From Rhodobacter sp. (GTDB lineage Bacteria; Pseudomonadota; Alphaproteobacteria; Rhodobacterales; Rhodobacteraceae), in contig DPZQ01000128.1 in the NCBI GenBank assembly GCA_003536295.1, positions 1 to 20,789 on the forward strand: DNA of 20,789 nucleotides. The letters run 5' to 3'. The translations under genes were made by a program, and so were the position numbers. Shown piece after piece: positions 1 through 6,258 of this stretch. Below the pieces are notes generated by a model, which was not told the origin of the DNA, did no database searches, and was given only the letters and a program-made list of their open reading frames with translations. Positions within the stretch are counted from its first letter, which is position 1. Every line of letters starts with the position of its first letter.

Positions 1-460
1 CGAAAGCCAGTGGCAGGCGCTTGGATTAAATCTGCATATCTTTCGCCTTGCGGGCATTTACGGGCCAGATCGTGGTCCCTTTAGCAAGGTGCGTGACGGT
101 ACCGCACGTTTGATTATTAAAAAAAATCAAATATTTTCGCGGATACATGTTGAGGATATAGCCCAAAGCTTGGCCACATCGATGGCTCAGCCAAATGCGG
201 GGGCTATTTATAATCTGTGCGATCATGCGCCCTGCCCACCTGAGGATGTAATAGCCCATGCCGCCGCGTTATTGGGCTTGGCACACCCACCAAAAGTTGA
301 CTATGAGACTGCCAACATGACACCTATGGCACGCAGCTTTTATGCCGAAAGCAAAAGGGTCAGCAATAAACGCATGACCCAAGAATTGGGCATCAAATTG
401 CGCTATCCAGACTATAAGGCAGGCTTAGCCGCATTATTAGCATTAGAAGGGCTTACTTGA
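1..460 (+). CDS. NAD(P)-dependent epimerase/SDR-family protein, 3' part only
   Basis: An open frame runs in from the left edge (first full codon at base 2) and stops at 458-460, giving 152 residues of a C-terminal part. The stretch FRLAGIYGPDRGPF near its beginning and FSRIHVEDIAQ further on are typical of the substrate-binding half of extended SDR proteins of the WcaG/YeeZ type. The N-terminal Rossmann fold with the GxxGxxG cofactor motif and the YxxxK catalytic region lie outside the window. These proteins are NAD(P)-dependent oxidoreductases or epimerases, often of unknown substrate, and no substrate can be inferred here. The gene converges on dxs, with a hairpin in the 45-nt gap between them. 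Confidence 0.85.
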   Translation, partial: ESQWQALGLNLHIFRLAGIYGPDRGPFSKVRDGTARLIIKKNQIFSRIHVEDIAQSLATSMAQPNAGAIYNLCDHAPCPPEDVIAHAAALLGLAHPPKVDYETANMTPMARSFYAESKRVSNKRMTQELGIKLRYPDYKAGLAALLALEGLT

Positions 461-480
461 AGTTCGCAGATTGAAGCGCA

Positions 481-506
481 AAGGGTCACAAGACCTGCTG
501 ACCCTT
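481..506. terminator. Inverted repeat between the SDR gene and dxs, probable bidirectional terminator
   Basis: AAGGGTCA (481-488) and TGACCCTT (499-506) form a perfect 8-bp stem around a 10-nt loop. It sits exactly between two convergent genes; the last base of the right arm is the first base of the dxs stop triplet (506-508). No clear T-run follows on either strand, so termination is inferred from position and stem and not from a canonical U-tract. Confidence 0.6.
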
Positions 507-2410
507 CATATCCCCATAAGCGCCAAAACCTTGGCTTCAATTTGCGGCGCATTCATGCCTGCGGCTTGATACATGGCATCTGGGCTAGCATGGTCTATAA
601 ATGTGTCAGGCAAGACCATCGAGCGGAACTTAAGCCCTTGATCAAATAGCCCCTCATTGGCCAAAAGCTGCGCCACTTGGCTGCCAAAACCACCAATTGC
701 CCCCTCTTCTATCGTGATAAAGCCTGCGTGGTTTTTGGCCAATTGCACGATCAAAGCATGATCCAGCGGCTTGGCAAACCGCGCATCCGCAACCGTTACC
801 GAGATGCCTTGACTAACCAAAGCCTCGGCCGCTTTTAAAACCTCGGCAAGGCGGGTGCCAAAGGACAAAAGGGCGACATCTGTTCCCTCGCGCAGCACAC
901 GGCCCTTGCCGATGGTCAGGGGCACGCCCGCTTCGGGCAGTTCAACCCCAACACCGTCCCCCCGCGGATAGCGAAAAGCGATGGGGCCATCGTCATAGGC
1001 GGCGGCGGTGGCTACCATGTGGCGAAGCTCAGCCTCGTCCGCGGCAGCCATAAAAACCATGCCGGGCAGATTGCTCATAAAAGCGATGTCAAAGGCCCCA
1101 GCATGGGTCGCCCCATCCGCCCCCACTAGGCCCGCGCGATCGATTGCAAAGCGCACGGGCAAGCGCTGGATACAGACATCATGCACCACCTGATCATAGC
1201 CACGCTGCAAAAAGGTCGAATATAGCGCGCAAAAAGGCTTAAGCCCCCCTGCGGCCAAAGCGGCGCTAAAGGTCACGGCGTGTTGTTCGGCGATACCCAC
1301 ATCAAAACAGCGGTCTTTAAAACGTTCAGCAAAAATATTAAGCCCAGTACCTTCCGGCATGGCGGCAGTGACGGCCACGATTTTGTCGTCTTTGATCGCT
1401 TCGGCCAGCAAAGATTGACCAAAAACCTTAGTATAGCTGGGCGCATTTGAGATGGCCTTGCTTTGCTTACCAGTAATCACGTCAAACTTCGCCGTGGCAT
1501 GACCCTTGTCTTGAGCAAGTTCCGCAGGACGGTACCCTTTGCCCTTTGTGGTGATCGCATGAATCAGAATAGGCCCAGTCGCCCGCGCTTTTACCGTACG
1601 CAATAAAAGCAAAAGCTGTTCAAGATCATGCCCATCAACCGGGCCGATGTAGGAAAAGCCTAGTTCTTCAAACAAAGTGCCACCAATCGTCATGCCTTTC
1701 AGCATTTCTTTGGCGCGCCGCGCCCCTTCTTGGAAAGGTTCGGGCAGAAAGCTAACTGCTTCTTTGGCGGCAGCTTTTAGGTCTTGAAAGGGGCCTGCCG
1801 CGTAAAGGCGCGACAAATAGCTAGACAGAGCACCAACGGGGGGGGCGATGCTCATTTCATTATCGTTCAAAATCACGAACAGACGTTTGCCAAGATGGCC
1901 AGCATTGTTCATCGCCTCAAAGGCCATGCCCGCACTCATTGATCCGTCGCCGATCACGGCGATAGCGTCGCCTGCACTGCCGCCCAAATCACGAGCCACG
2001 GCAAACCCCACCGCAGCCGAGATCGAAGTTGAAGAATGCGCCGCACCAAACGGATCATAAACACTTTCTGAGCGTTTGGTGAAGCCCGAAAGCCCCCCCT
2101 CTTGCCGCAACGTGCGGATGCGATCGCGCCGCCCTGTTAGGATTTTATGCGGGTAACATTGATGACCCACGTCCCAAATAATCTTGTCGCGCGGCGTGTC
2201 AAAGACAGCGTGAAGCGCCACCGTAAGCTCAACCACCCCAAGACCCGCACCCAAATGGCCTCCTGTGACCGACACGGCCGAAATCGTCTCAGCACGCAGC
2301 TCATCTGCCAATTGGCACAGCTGGTCATCTGACAAGGATTTCATATCCGCAGGCACAAGCACGCGGTCAAGCAAAGGCGTCGTCGGGCGAACGGTTTTGG
2401 GGGTATTCAT
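506..2410 (-). CDS. dxs: 1-deoxy-D-xylulose-5-phosphate synthase
   Basis: Dxs condenses pyruvate and glyceraldehyde 3-phosphate to DXP using thiamine diphosphate, the entry step of the MEP isoprenoid pathway (DXP also feeds thiamine and pyridoxal synthesis). The 634-residue product has the expected length. Visible motifs are DVGHQCYPHKILTGRR with the active-site histidine, the thiamine-diphosphate motif GDGSMSAGMAFEAMNNAG, the Glu-containing VGIAEQHAVTFSAALA of the pyrimidine-binding domain, and DRAGLVGADGATHAGAFD. The frame is open further upstream into ispA, but ATG at 2410 (MNTPKTVRPTTPLLDRV) is chosen. It gives the family length, has a GAGGG element just before it, and lies 10 nt after the ispA stop. 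It is the last gene of the hspQ-HDAC-xseB-ispA-dxs series. A run of eight C in the coding strand (about 1838-1845) encodes Pro-Pro and leaves the frame intact. Confidence 0.97.
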   Translation of the reverse strand: MNTPKTVRPTTPLLDRVLVPADMKSLSDDQLCQLADELRAETISAVSVTGGHLGAGLGVVELTVALHAVFDTPRDKIIWDVGHQCYPHKILTGRRDRIRTLRQEGGLSGFTKRSESVYDPFGAAHSSTSISAAVGFAVARDLGGSAGDAIAVIGDGSMSAGMAFEAMNNAGHLGKRLFVILNDNEMSIAPPVGALSSYLSRLYAAGPFQDLKAAAKEAVSFLPEPFQEGARRAKEMLKGMTIGGTLFEELGFSYIGPVDGHDLEQLLLLLRTVKARATGPILIHAITTKGKGYRPAELAQDKGHATAKFDVITGKQSKAISNAPSYTKVFGQSLLAEAIKDDKIVAVTAAMPEGTGLNIFAERFKDRCFDVGIAEQHAVTFSAALAAGGLKPFCALYSTFLQRGYDQVVHDVCIQRLPVRFAIDRAGLVGADGATHAGAFDIAFMSNLPGMVFMAAADEAELRHMVATAAAYDDGPIAFRYPRGDGVGVELPEAGVPLTIGKGRVLREGTDVALLSFGTRLAEVLKAAEALVSQGISVTVADARFAKPLDHALIVQLAKNHAGFITIEEGAIGGFGSQVAQLLANEGLFDQGLKFRSMVLPDTFIDHASPDAMYQAAGMNAPQIEAKVLALMGI

Positions 2411-2420
2411 GGGCCCTCGG

Positions 2421-3290
2421 TTAAGTATGGCGCTTGATGACAAACTGCGCAGCATCGCTAAGCTTTTGGGCTTTTTGTCCATAAGGCGCAAGGGCCGTTT
2501 GTGCTTGGCCCACCAGATCAAGGGCCATTAAGCGCGCGCGCTCTAGCCCTAAGAGTGACACAAACGTAGCTTTTCTCGCTTGGGCGTCTTTGCCCAACCG
2601 TTTGCCCGCAAGCGTCACATCACCAGTGACATCCAAGATATCATCTTGGATTTGAAAGGCCAGCCCAAGGGCTTGTGAATAGTCAAACAGAGGCTTGATA
2701 TCCGCACGCGCCAAACGTGCACCAGCACAGGCAGACCAACTGATCAAGGCACCTGTTTTTCCCGCCTGAAGCTCAGTTATTTGCGCAAGCGACAAAGGAA
2801 ATTCGGCAGTTTCAGCAGCAATATCCAAAGCCTGCCCCATCACCATGCCCTTCGCGCCTGCCGCTTTGGCCAAGCTGGCCACCAAATCAAGCCGCAGCTC
2901 GGCGGGGCCAAGATCAGGGTCAGCCAACAACTCAAAGGCAAGGGTGTGCAAGGCATCCCCCGCAAGTATGGCGGTGGCCTCGCCCCATTTAATATGAAGG
3001 GTTGGCTGACCACGGCGCAGATCGTCATTGTCCATCGCGGGCAAATCATCATGCACCAAGGAATAGGCATGGAGCATTTCAATTGCCGCCGCCGCACTTA
3101 GGGCATTTTGTGGCGCAATATCGAAAAGTCGTGCAGATTCTAACACTAAAAAACCACGTATCCGCTTGCCACCCGCCACCGCATAGCGCATCGCATCAAC
3201 AACGGGCAAGGCGGGAAATTCGCAAAGCGTCCGCGCCAAATGTGCCGAGATCAGTGTAGCGTCGGCCGCAATTTGGGCCGAAAAACTCAC
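2421..3290 (-). CDS. ispA: Farnesyl diphosphate synthase (polyprenyl synthetase family)
   Basis: IspA condenses isopentenyl diphosphate with dimethylallyl and geranyl diphosphate to give farnesyl diphosphate. The 289-residue protein carries the first aspartate-rich motif in LVHDDLPAMDNDDLRRGQPTLH and the second in FQIQDDILDVTGD. The substrate-binding GGKRIRGFL near residue 40 has Gly where most members have Pro (GGKRxRP). The size fits a short-chain synthase. The start is GTG at 3290 and forms a GTGA overlap with the xseB stop, which suggests translational coupling; no better ATG exists near the conserved N-terminus. dxs follows after 10 nt, so two isoprenoid steps are made from one message. 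The exact chain length of the product (C10, C15) cannot be proved from sequence. Confidence 0.93.
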   Translation of the reverse strand: MSFSAQIAADATLISAHLARTLCEFPALPVVDAMRYAVAGGKRIRGFLVLESARLFDIAPQNALSAAAAIEMLHAYSLVHDDLPAMDNDDLRRGQPTLHIKWGEATAILAGDALHTLAFELLADPDLGPAELRLDLVASLAKAAGAKGMVMGQALDIAAETAEFPLSLAQITELQAGKTGALISWSACAGARLARADIKPLFDYSQALGLAFQIQDDILDVTGDVTLAGKRLGKDAQARKATFVSLLGLERARLMALDLVGQAQTALAPYGQKAQKLSDAAQFVIKRHT

Positions 3291-3526
3291 AGACCTTCGA
3301 CCGGCGTCGTGCCGATGGCACGGCCTTCCTGAGCACGGATCACTTCGACCTTTTCTTCAGCATCTTTAAGCTTAAGTGCACAATGTGCCCGCAGATCAGC
3401 ACCACGCTTATAAAGTGCTATGGACTGCTCCAGTGCTACATCGCCTTTTTCAAGCGCTGAGACCACTGTTTCAAGCTCGGCCATTGCAGCCTCGAAGGAA
3501 AGGTCTGTAAGGGCTGTTTGGGTCAT
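3287..3526 (-). CDS. xseB: Exodeoxyribonuclease VII small subunit
   Basis: XseB is the small accessory subunit of exonuclease VII, which degrades single-stranded DNA in both directions together with the large subunit XseA (not encoded here). The 79-residue product matches the family in length and pattern: SFEAAMAELETVVSALEKGDVALEQSIALYKRGADLRAHCALKLKDAEEKVEVI, two helices expected to form a coiled hairpin. The ATG at 3526 overlaps the stop of the upstream deacetylase gene by ATGA, and the stop overlaps the ispA GTG start. The xseB-ispA-dxs order is found in many proteobacteria, which supports the call. Confidence 0.95.
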   Translation of the reverse strand: MTQTALTDLSFEAAMAELETVVSALEKGDVALEQSIALYKRGADLRAHCALKLKDAEEKVEVIRAQEGRAIGTTPVEGL

Positions 3527-4449
3527 TCGCCATGCTCCTTTAGAACTGTGACATGTGCGGCCACACTTGCGGCCAAAGCAGGCAGATCATAACCGCCCTC
3601 AAGACTAGATACCACCCTGCCATGACAATGACGCACCGCCAAGTCACATATCTGCACCGTGAGCCATACAAAGTCACCCTCATCCCACATTAGGTTGGCC
3701 AAGGGGTCAGCCTTATGAGCGTCAAATCCAGCCGAAATCAAAATCAGCTCGGGAGCGAAATCGTCGATTTTGGGCAAAATGTTGGACAAATAGGCTTGGC
3801 GCATGGTCTCACCGTTTGAGCCGGGGGGAAGGGGTTGGTTGATGATTTGCCCATGTGCGCCGCGCTCGTGCTTTTCGCCCGAACCTGGGTAAAGTGGAAT
3901 TTGCTGGCTAGAGCAAAACAAGACCCGCTCCTCATCCCACAGCAAATCTTGCGTTCCATTTCCGTGATGCACGTCAAAATCTACAATCGCCACCCGAGAA
4001 AGACCGTGATGGTCAAGCGCACGTTTTGCGGCAATAGCCACAGTTCCAAACAGGCAAAAGCCCATAGCTTGGTTGGTTTCGGCATGATGACCGGGGGGGC
4101 GCGCAGCAATAAAAGCGCGAGTTATCTCGCCCGACAAGATGGCATCAACCGCCGCTTGTGCCGCACCAACAGCGCGGAGGCCTGCTTCCACCGATCCTGG
4201 CGCCAAATAGGTGTCGCCGTCTAGCTGCGCCAAGCCCTGCGCGGGTTGGGTGGCCATAAGACGATCAATATAAGCTTGTGAGTGACAGCGCAACACCTCT
4301 GACCAAGGGGCTATTGGGGCTTCTCTCCTATCAAGGTCGAAATCGGCCAAAGCATCACGTACGGCGTGCAGGCGGGCAACCTGTTCTGGGTGGCCTTCTG
4401 GCGTAGCATGATGGTCGAAAGAATCATGGCTATATAGCGTTACATCCAT
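3523..4449 (-). CDS. Histone deacetylase-like (class II/acetylpolyamine-type) zinc deacetylase
   Basis: This 308-residue protein belongs to the arginase/deacetylase-fold HDAC superfamily, zinc enzymes that remove acetyl groups from lysine side chains, polyamines or related amides. Conserved pieces are RPPGHHAE with the two active-site histidines (H121, H122), VDFDVHHGNGTQ with zinc ligands D159 and H161, SAGFDAHKADPL with the third ligand D243, and a closing EGGYDL segment. No signal peptide is visible, so it should be cytoplasmic. It lies 12 nt after hspQ and overlaps xseB by ATGA, so it is inside the operon that ends in ispA-dxs. Substrate is unknown; bacterial relatives include acetoin-utilisation proteins and acetylpolyamine amidohydrolases. 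All catalytic residues I can identify are intact. Confidence 0.9.
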   Translation of the reverse strand: MDVTLYSHDSFDHHATPEGHPEQVARLHAVRDALADFDLDRREAPIAPWSEVLRCHSQAYIDRLMATQPAQGLAQLDGDTYLAPGSVEAGLRAVGAAQAAVDAILSGEITRAFIAARPPGHHAETNQAMGFCLFGTVAIAAKRALDHHGLSRVAIVDFDVHHGNGTQDLLWDEERVLFCSSQQIPLYPGSGEKHERGAHGQIINQPLPPGSNGETMRQAYLSNILPKIDDFAPELILISAGFDAHKADPLANLMWDEGDFVWLTVQICDLAVRHCHGRVVSSLEGGYDLPALAASVAAHVTVLKEHGE

Positions 4450-4461
4450 GTGGCCATTGCC

Positions 4462-4788
4462 CTAATTAAACGGGAATTGAAGCGGATAAGAGCCGTTTTC
4501 AAAATCACCAAACATATTTTCCAAGTCTGGATGATTTACAGGCTCGCCCGTGTCATCGGGCAGTAGATTTTGTTCCGACACATAGGCCACATAATAGCTT
4601 TGGTCATTTTCGGCCAGCAAATGGTAAAAAGGTTGATCCTTGCTGGGACGGCTTTCTACGGGAATGTTTTCATACCACTCATCGGTATTGGCAAAAATCG
4701 CATCCACATCGAACACTACACCACGAAACGGGTGTTTACGGTGGCGCAGCACCTGCCCCAAATGATATTTAGCCTGAGTTCGCAGCAT
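4462..4788 (-). CDS. hspQ: Heat shock protein HspQ
   Basis: HspQ (YccV) is a small heat-shock-induced protein. In enterobacteria it binds hemimethylated oriC DNA in vitro and stimulates or is degraded by the Lon protease. The 108-residue product shows the family signature KYHLGQVLRHRKHPFRGVVFDVDAIFANTDEWY and QPFYHLLAENDQSYYVAYVSEQNLLPDD, ending in an acidic tail with FPFN. ATG at 4786-4788 is preceded by a G-rich stretch (TGGGGT) on the coding strand. It is the first gene of a five-gene minus-strand series; the deacetylase gene starts 12 nt later. A promoter candidate lies about 90 nt upstream. Confidence 0.93.
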   Translation of the reverse strand: MLRTQAKYHLGQVLRHRKHPFRGVVFDVDAIFANTDEWYENIPVESRPSKDQPFYHLLAENDQSYYVAYVSEQNLLPDDTGEPVNHPDLENMFGDFENGSYPLQFPFN

Positions 4789-4879
4789 CTTTTACCCCAT
4801 GATATGTGCCCGTCTAACCCACAAAGTGCACTTTTGTCCACGGGCTGGCAGTCGAAATTTTGGAGCAAAGCTAAAATAT

Positions 4880-4908
4880 TGAATAGGACTATCGAGATTA
4901 TTTTCAAA
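4880..4908 (-). promoter_or_regulatory. Candidate promoter for hspQ and the downstream operon
   Basis: On the minus strand TTGAAA (4908-4903) and TATTCA (4885-4880) are separated by 17 nt. The -35 is good and the -10 weak for a housekeeping sigma factor. The wider element TTTGAAA...CCTATTCA loosely resembles sigma-32 promoters (CTTGAAA, CCCCATnT), which would suit a heat-shock gene. Which sigma factor applies cannot be settled by eye. Confidence 0.3.
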
Positions 4909-4932
4909 TGAACCATGTCGAAAGTGTGGCCT

Positions 4933-4961
4933 TTGCCTAGTTGTAATTTTTAGGCTATAGT
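4933..4961 (+). promoter_or_regulatory. Candidate sigma-70-type promoter for the SLT lipoprotein gene
   Basis: TTGCCT (4933-4938) and TATAGT (4956-4961) are separated by exactly 17 nt, placing transcription start near 4968 and giving a leader of about 28 nt before the ATG at 4997. This is one of the better -35/-10 pairs in the window and points away from hspQ, as expected for a divergent arrangement. Confidence 0.5.
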
Positions 4962-4996
4962 AACTCCAAATAAGATAAAAAATCGGCAGCACATAA

Positions 4997-5578
4997 ATGG
5001 TTCATACACTTAAGTTATTGATTATAATTGTATTATTATCATCATGCGGTGGGGGAAACTCTTCAGCTCCACGCGATATGAGCAACGCTTGCTCGATTTT
5101 ACGCGAAAGGCCGCAATTTTACCGTGCCTTTCGCGCGGTTGAGCGCAAATGGTCGGTGCCTATGGCTGTACAAATGGCTGTGATTTACCAAGAATCTAAA
5201 TTTATCTCGAACGCGCGTACGCCTCGACAATATGCACTTGGATTTTTACCAACGGGGCGGCAAAGCTCGGCCTACGGATATGCGCAAGCGCTTGATGGCA
5301 CATGGGAAGAATATCAAAAAGACCAGCGCCGCTTTGGTGCGCGGCGCGACCGTATCGATGACGCAACTGATTTCATGGGCTGGTATATGGCGGAATCCAA
5401 ACGCAGTTTGGGTATTCGGCTCTCAGACGCGCGGCGTCAATATCTAGCCTATCATGAGGGGCGCACCGGCTATAAACGCGGAAGCCACAACAAGAAAAAA
5501 TGGCTGATGGATGTTTCATCAGCTGTCGGAAAACGATCCGTGACCTATGATAGGCAGCTTAGGTCTTGTCGACTTTAG
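4997..5578 (+). CDS. SLT-domain lipoprotein, putative lytic transglycosylase
   Basis: The 193-residue product starts with a lipoprotein signal: MVHTLKLLIIIVLLSSC gives a hydrophobic core and an LSSC lipobox with Cys17 as the lipidation site. The mature part resembles a lysozyme-like transglycosylase. AVIYQESKF carries the probable catalytic glutamate E66, and SAYGYAQALDGTWEEYQ plus YLAYHEGRTGY follow in the order expected of an SLT domain. Such enzymes cleave the MurNAc-GlcNAc bond in peptidoglycan. The protein is small and appears to be only the catalytic domain on a lipid anchor. It is a single gene, divergent from hspQ, and ends 3 nt from the stop of lolA, which runs the other way. No strong Shine-Dalgarno is seen before the ATG. 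Enzymatic activity is inferred from the motifs. Confidence 0.8.
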   Translation: MVHTLKLLIIIVLLSSCGGGNSSAPRDMSNACSILRERPQFYRAFRAVERKWSVPMAVQMAVIYQESKFISNARTPRQYALGFLPTGRQSSAYGYAQALDGTWEEYQKDQRRFGARRDRIDDATDFMGWYMAESKRSLGIRLSDARRQYLAYHEGRTGYKRGSHNKKKWLMDVSSAVGKRSVTYDRQLRSCRL

Positions 5579-5581
5579 GCC

Positions 5582-6193
5582 TTAGTTTTGTGCTAAAATA
5601 CGGTCGTTAATCTCAGCTCCGATGGAAAAAAGACGGTGCGGTAGGGGTAAACCCTCAACTTGAACACCCAATTTTAAGCGCGTTTCATTGCCCATATCGT
5701 CAACTAAAAGCCATTCGCGCAGTTTGATAGGCGCGTCTGAAAAAACCAGATCCACCATCCCATATTCAGGATGATCGGGATCTTGGGTTTTGACACGAGT
5801 AAAAGTGCCATCATAGCTGTGGCCCGTCACCATTCTTGCAGAGCCTAAGTTCACATTGCGCTGTAAAATCACCTTAAGCGGCGTGCGGCCTAGCGGATAT
5901 TGAGTGGGCGGTTGATTGGACTTATTGTCGAAAATCGCAAGCTGGCCACTGCTGGCCAAAACCAAATTGGCCAAAGGCGGGTCATATTCGAAGCGCATAC
6001 GACCTGGGCGCCAAATGAAAAGCGTGCCTCCAACCGTACTGCCATCGTTGTTTATTTGGTTAAAATCAGACTTTAACGTCTTAAGACCGTTAAAATATTC
6101 AGAAATTTGTGCCAAAGAAAGCATTGCTGCCTGCGCAGGCAGAGTTAATGCACAAAGGCCCAAGATCGCCAAAAGGTTACAAATTTTATTCAT
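5582..6193 (-). CDS. lolA: Outer-membrane lipoprotein carrier protein LolA
   Basis: LolA is the periplasmic chaperone that takes lipoproteins from the LolCDE transporter to the outer membrane. The 203-residue product has a Sec signal peptide (MNKICNLLAILGLCALTLPAQA, cleavage expected after AQA at residue 22). The family pattern follows: LKTLKSDFNQINNDGSTVGGTLFIWRPGRMRFEYDPP and a C-terminal beta-rich region with the KLREWLLVDDMGNETRLKL stretch. It follows ftsK by 65 nt, with a strong hairpin in that gap, and converges on the SLT lipoprotein gene. The aminotransferase-ftsK-lolA order is one I associate with Rhodobacterales. Bacterial LolA proteins of this group are divergent in sequence, but the overall pattern is clear. 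Confidence 0.9.
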   Translation of the reverse strand: MNKICNLLAILGLCALTLPAQAAMLSLAQISEYFNGLKTLKSDFNQINNDGSTVGGTLFIWRPGRMRFEYDPPLANLVLASSGQLAIFDNKSNQPPTQYPLGRTPLKVILQRNVNLGSARMVTGHSYDGTFTRVKTQDPDHPEYGMVDLVFSDAPIKLREWLLVDDMGNETRLKLGVQVEGLPLPHRLFSIGAEINDRILAQN

Positions 6194-6205
6194 AAGTCTT
6201 CATAA

Positions 6206-6243
6206 CGTAAGCAAAAGCCCCTTGCTACAGGCTTTTACTTACG
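6206..6243. terminator. Long hairpin between ftsK and lolA
   Basis: The arms CGTAAG-C-AAAAGCC (6206-6219) and GGCTTTT-A-CTTACG (6230-6243) pair over 13 bp with one C/A mismatch around a 10-nt loop. It occupies the middle of the 65-nt gap between the ftsK stop and the lolA start. There is no T-run after it on the minus strand, so it could be a partial terminator, a processing signal or an mRNA-stabilising hairpin separating ftsK from lolA expression. Confidence 0.55.
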
Positions 6244-6258
6244 CTCGCTTAATCGTGT

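Noticed and set aside
1838..1845. Run of eight G/C in dxs as a phase-variation tract
   Set aside because: It encodes the Pro-Pro of a conserved segment, the frame is intact on both sides, and a housekeeping gene is an unlikely target for on/off switching. A similar seven-base run near 4091 in the deacetylase gene also keeps frame.
2411..2521. N-terminal extension of dxs to an upstream ATG
   Set aside because: It would overlap the ispA coding region by about 100 nt, adds residues not found in Dxs, and the ATG at 2410 has its own ribosome-binding signal.
6055..6095. Several TTAA words in a row as a CtrA binding site
   Set aside because: The spacings are not the seven bases of the TTAA-N7-TTAA box, and the cluster lies inside the lolA coding region.
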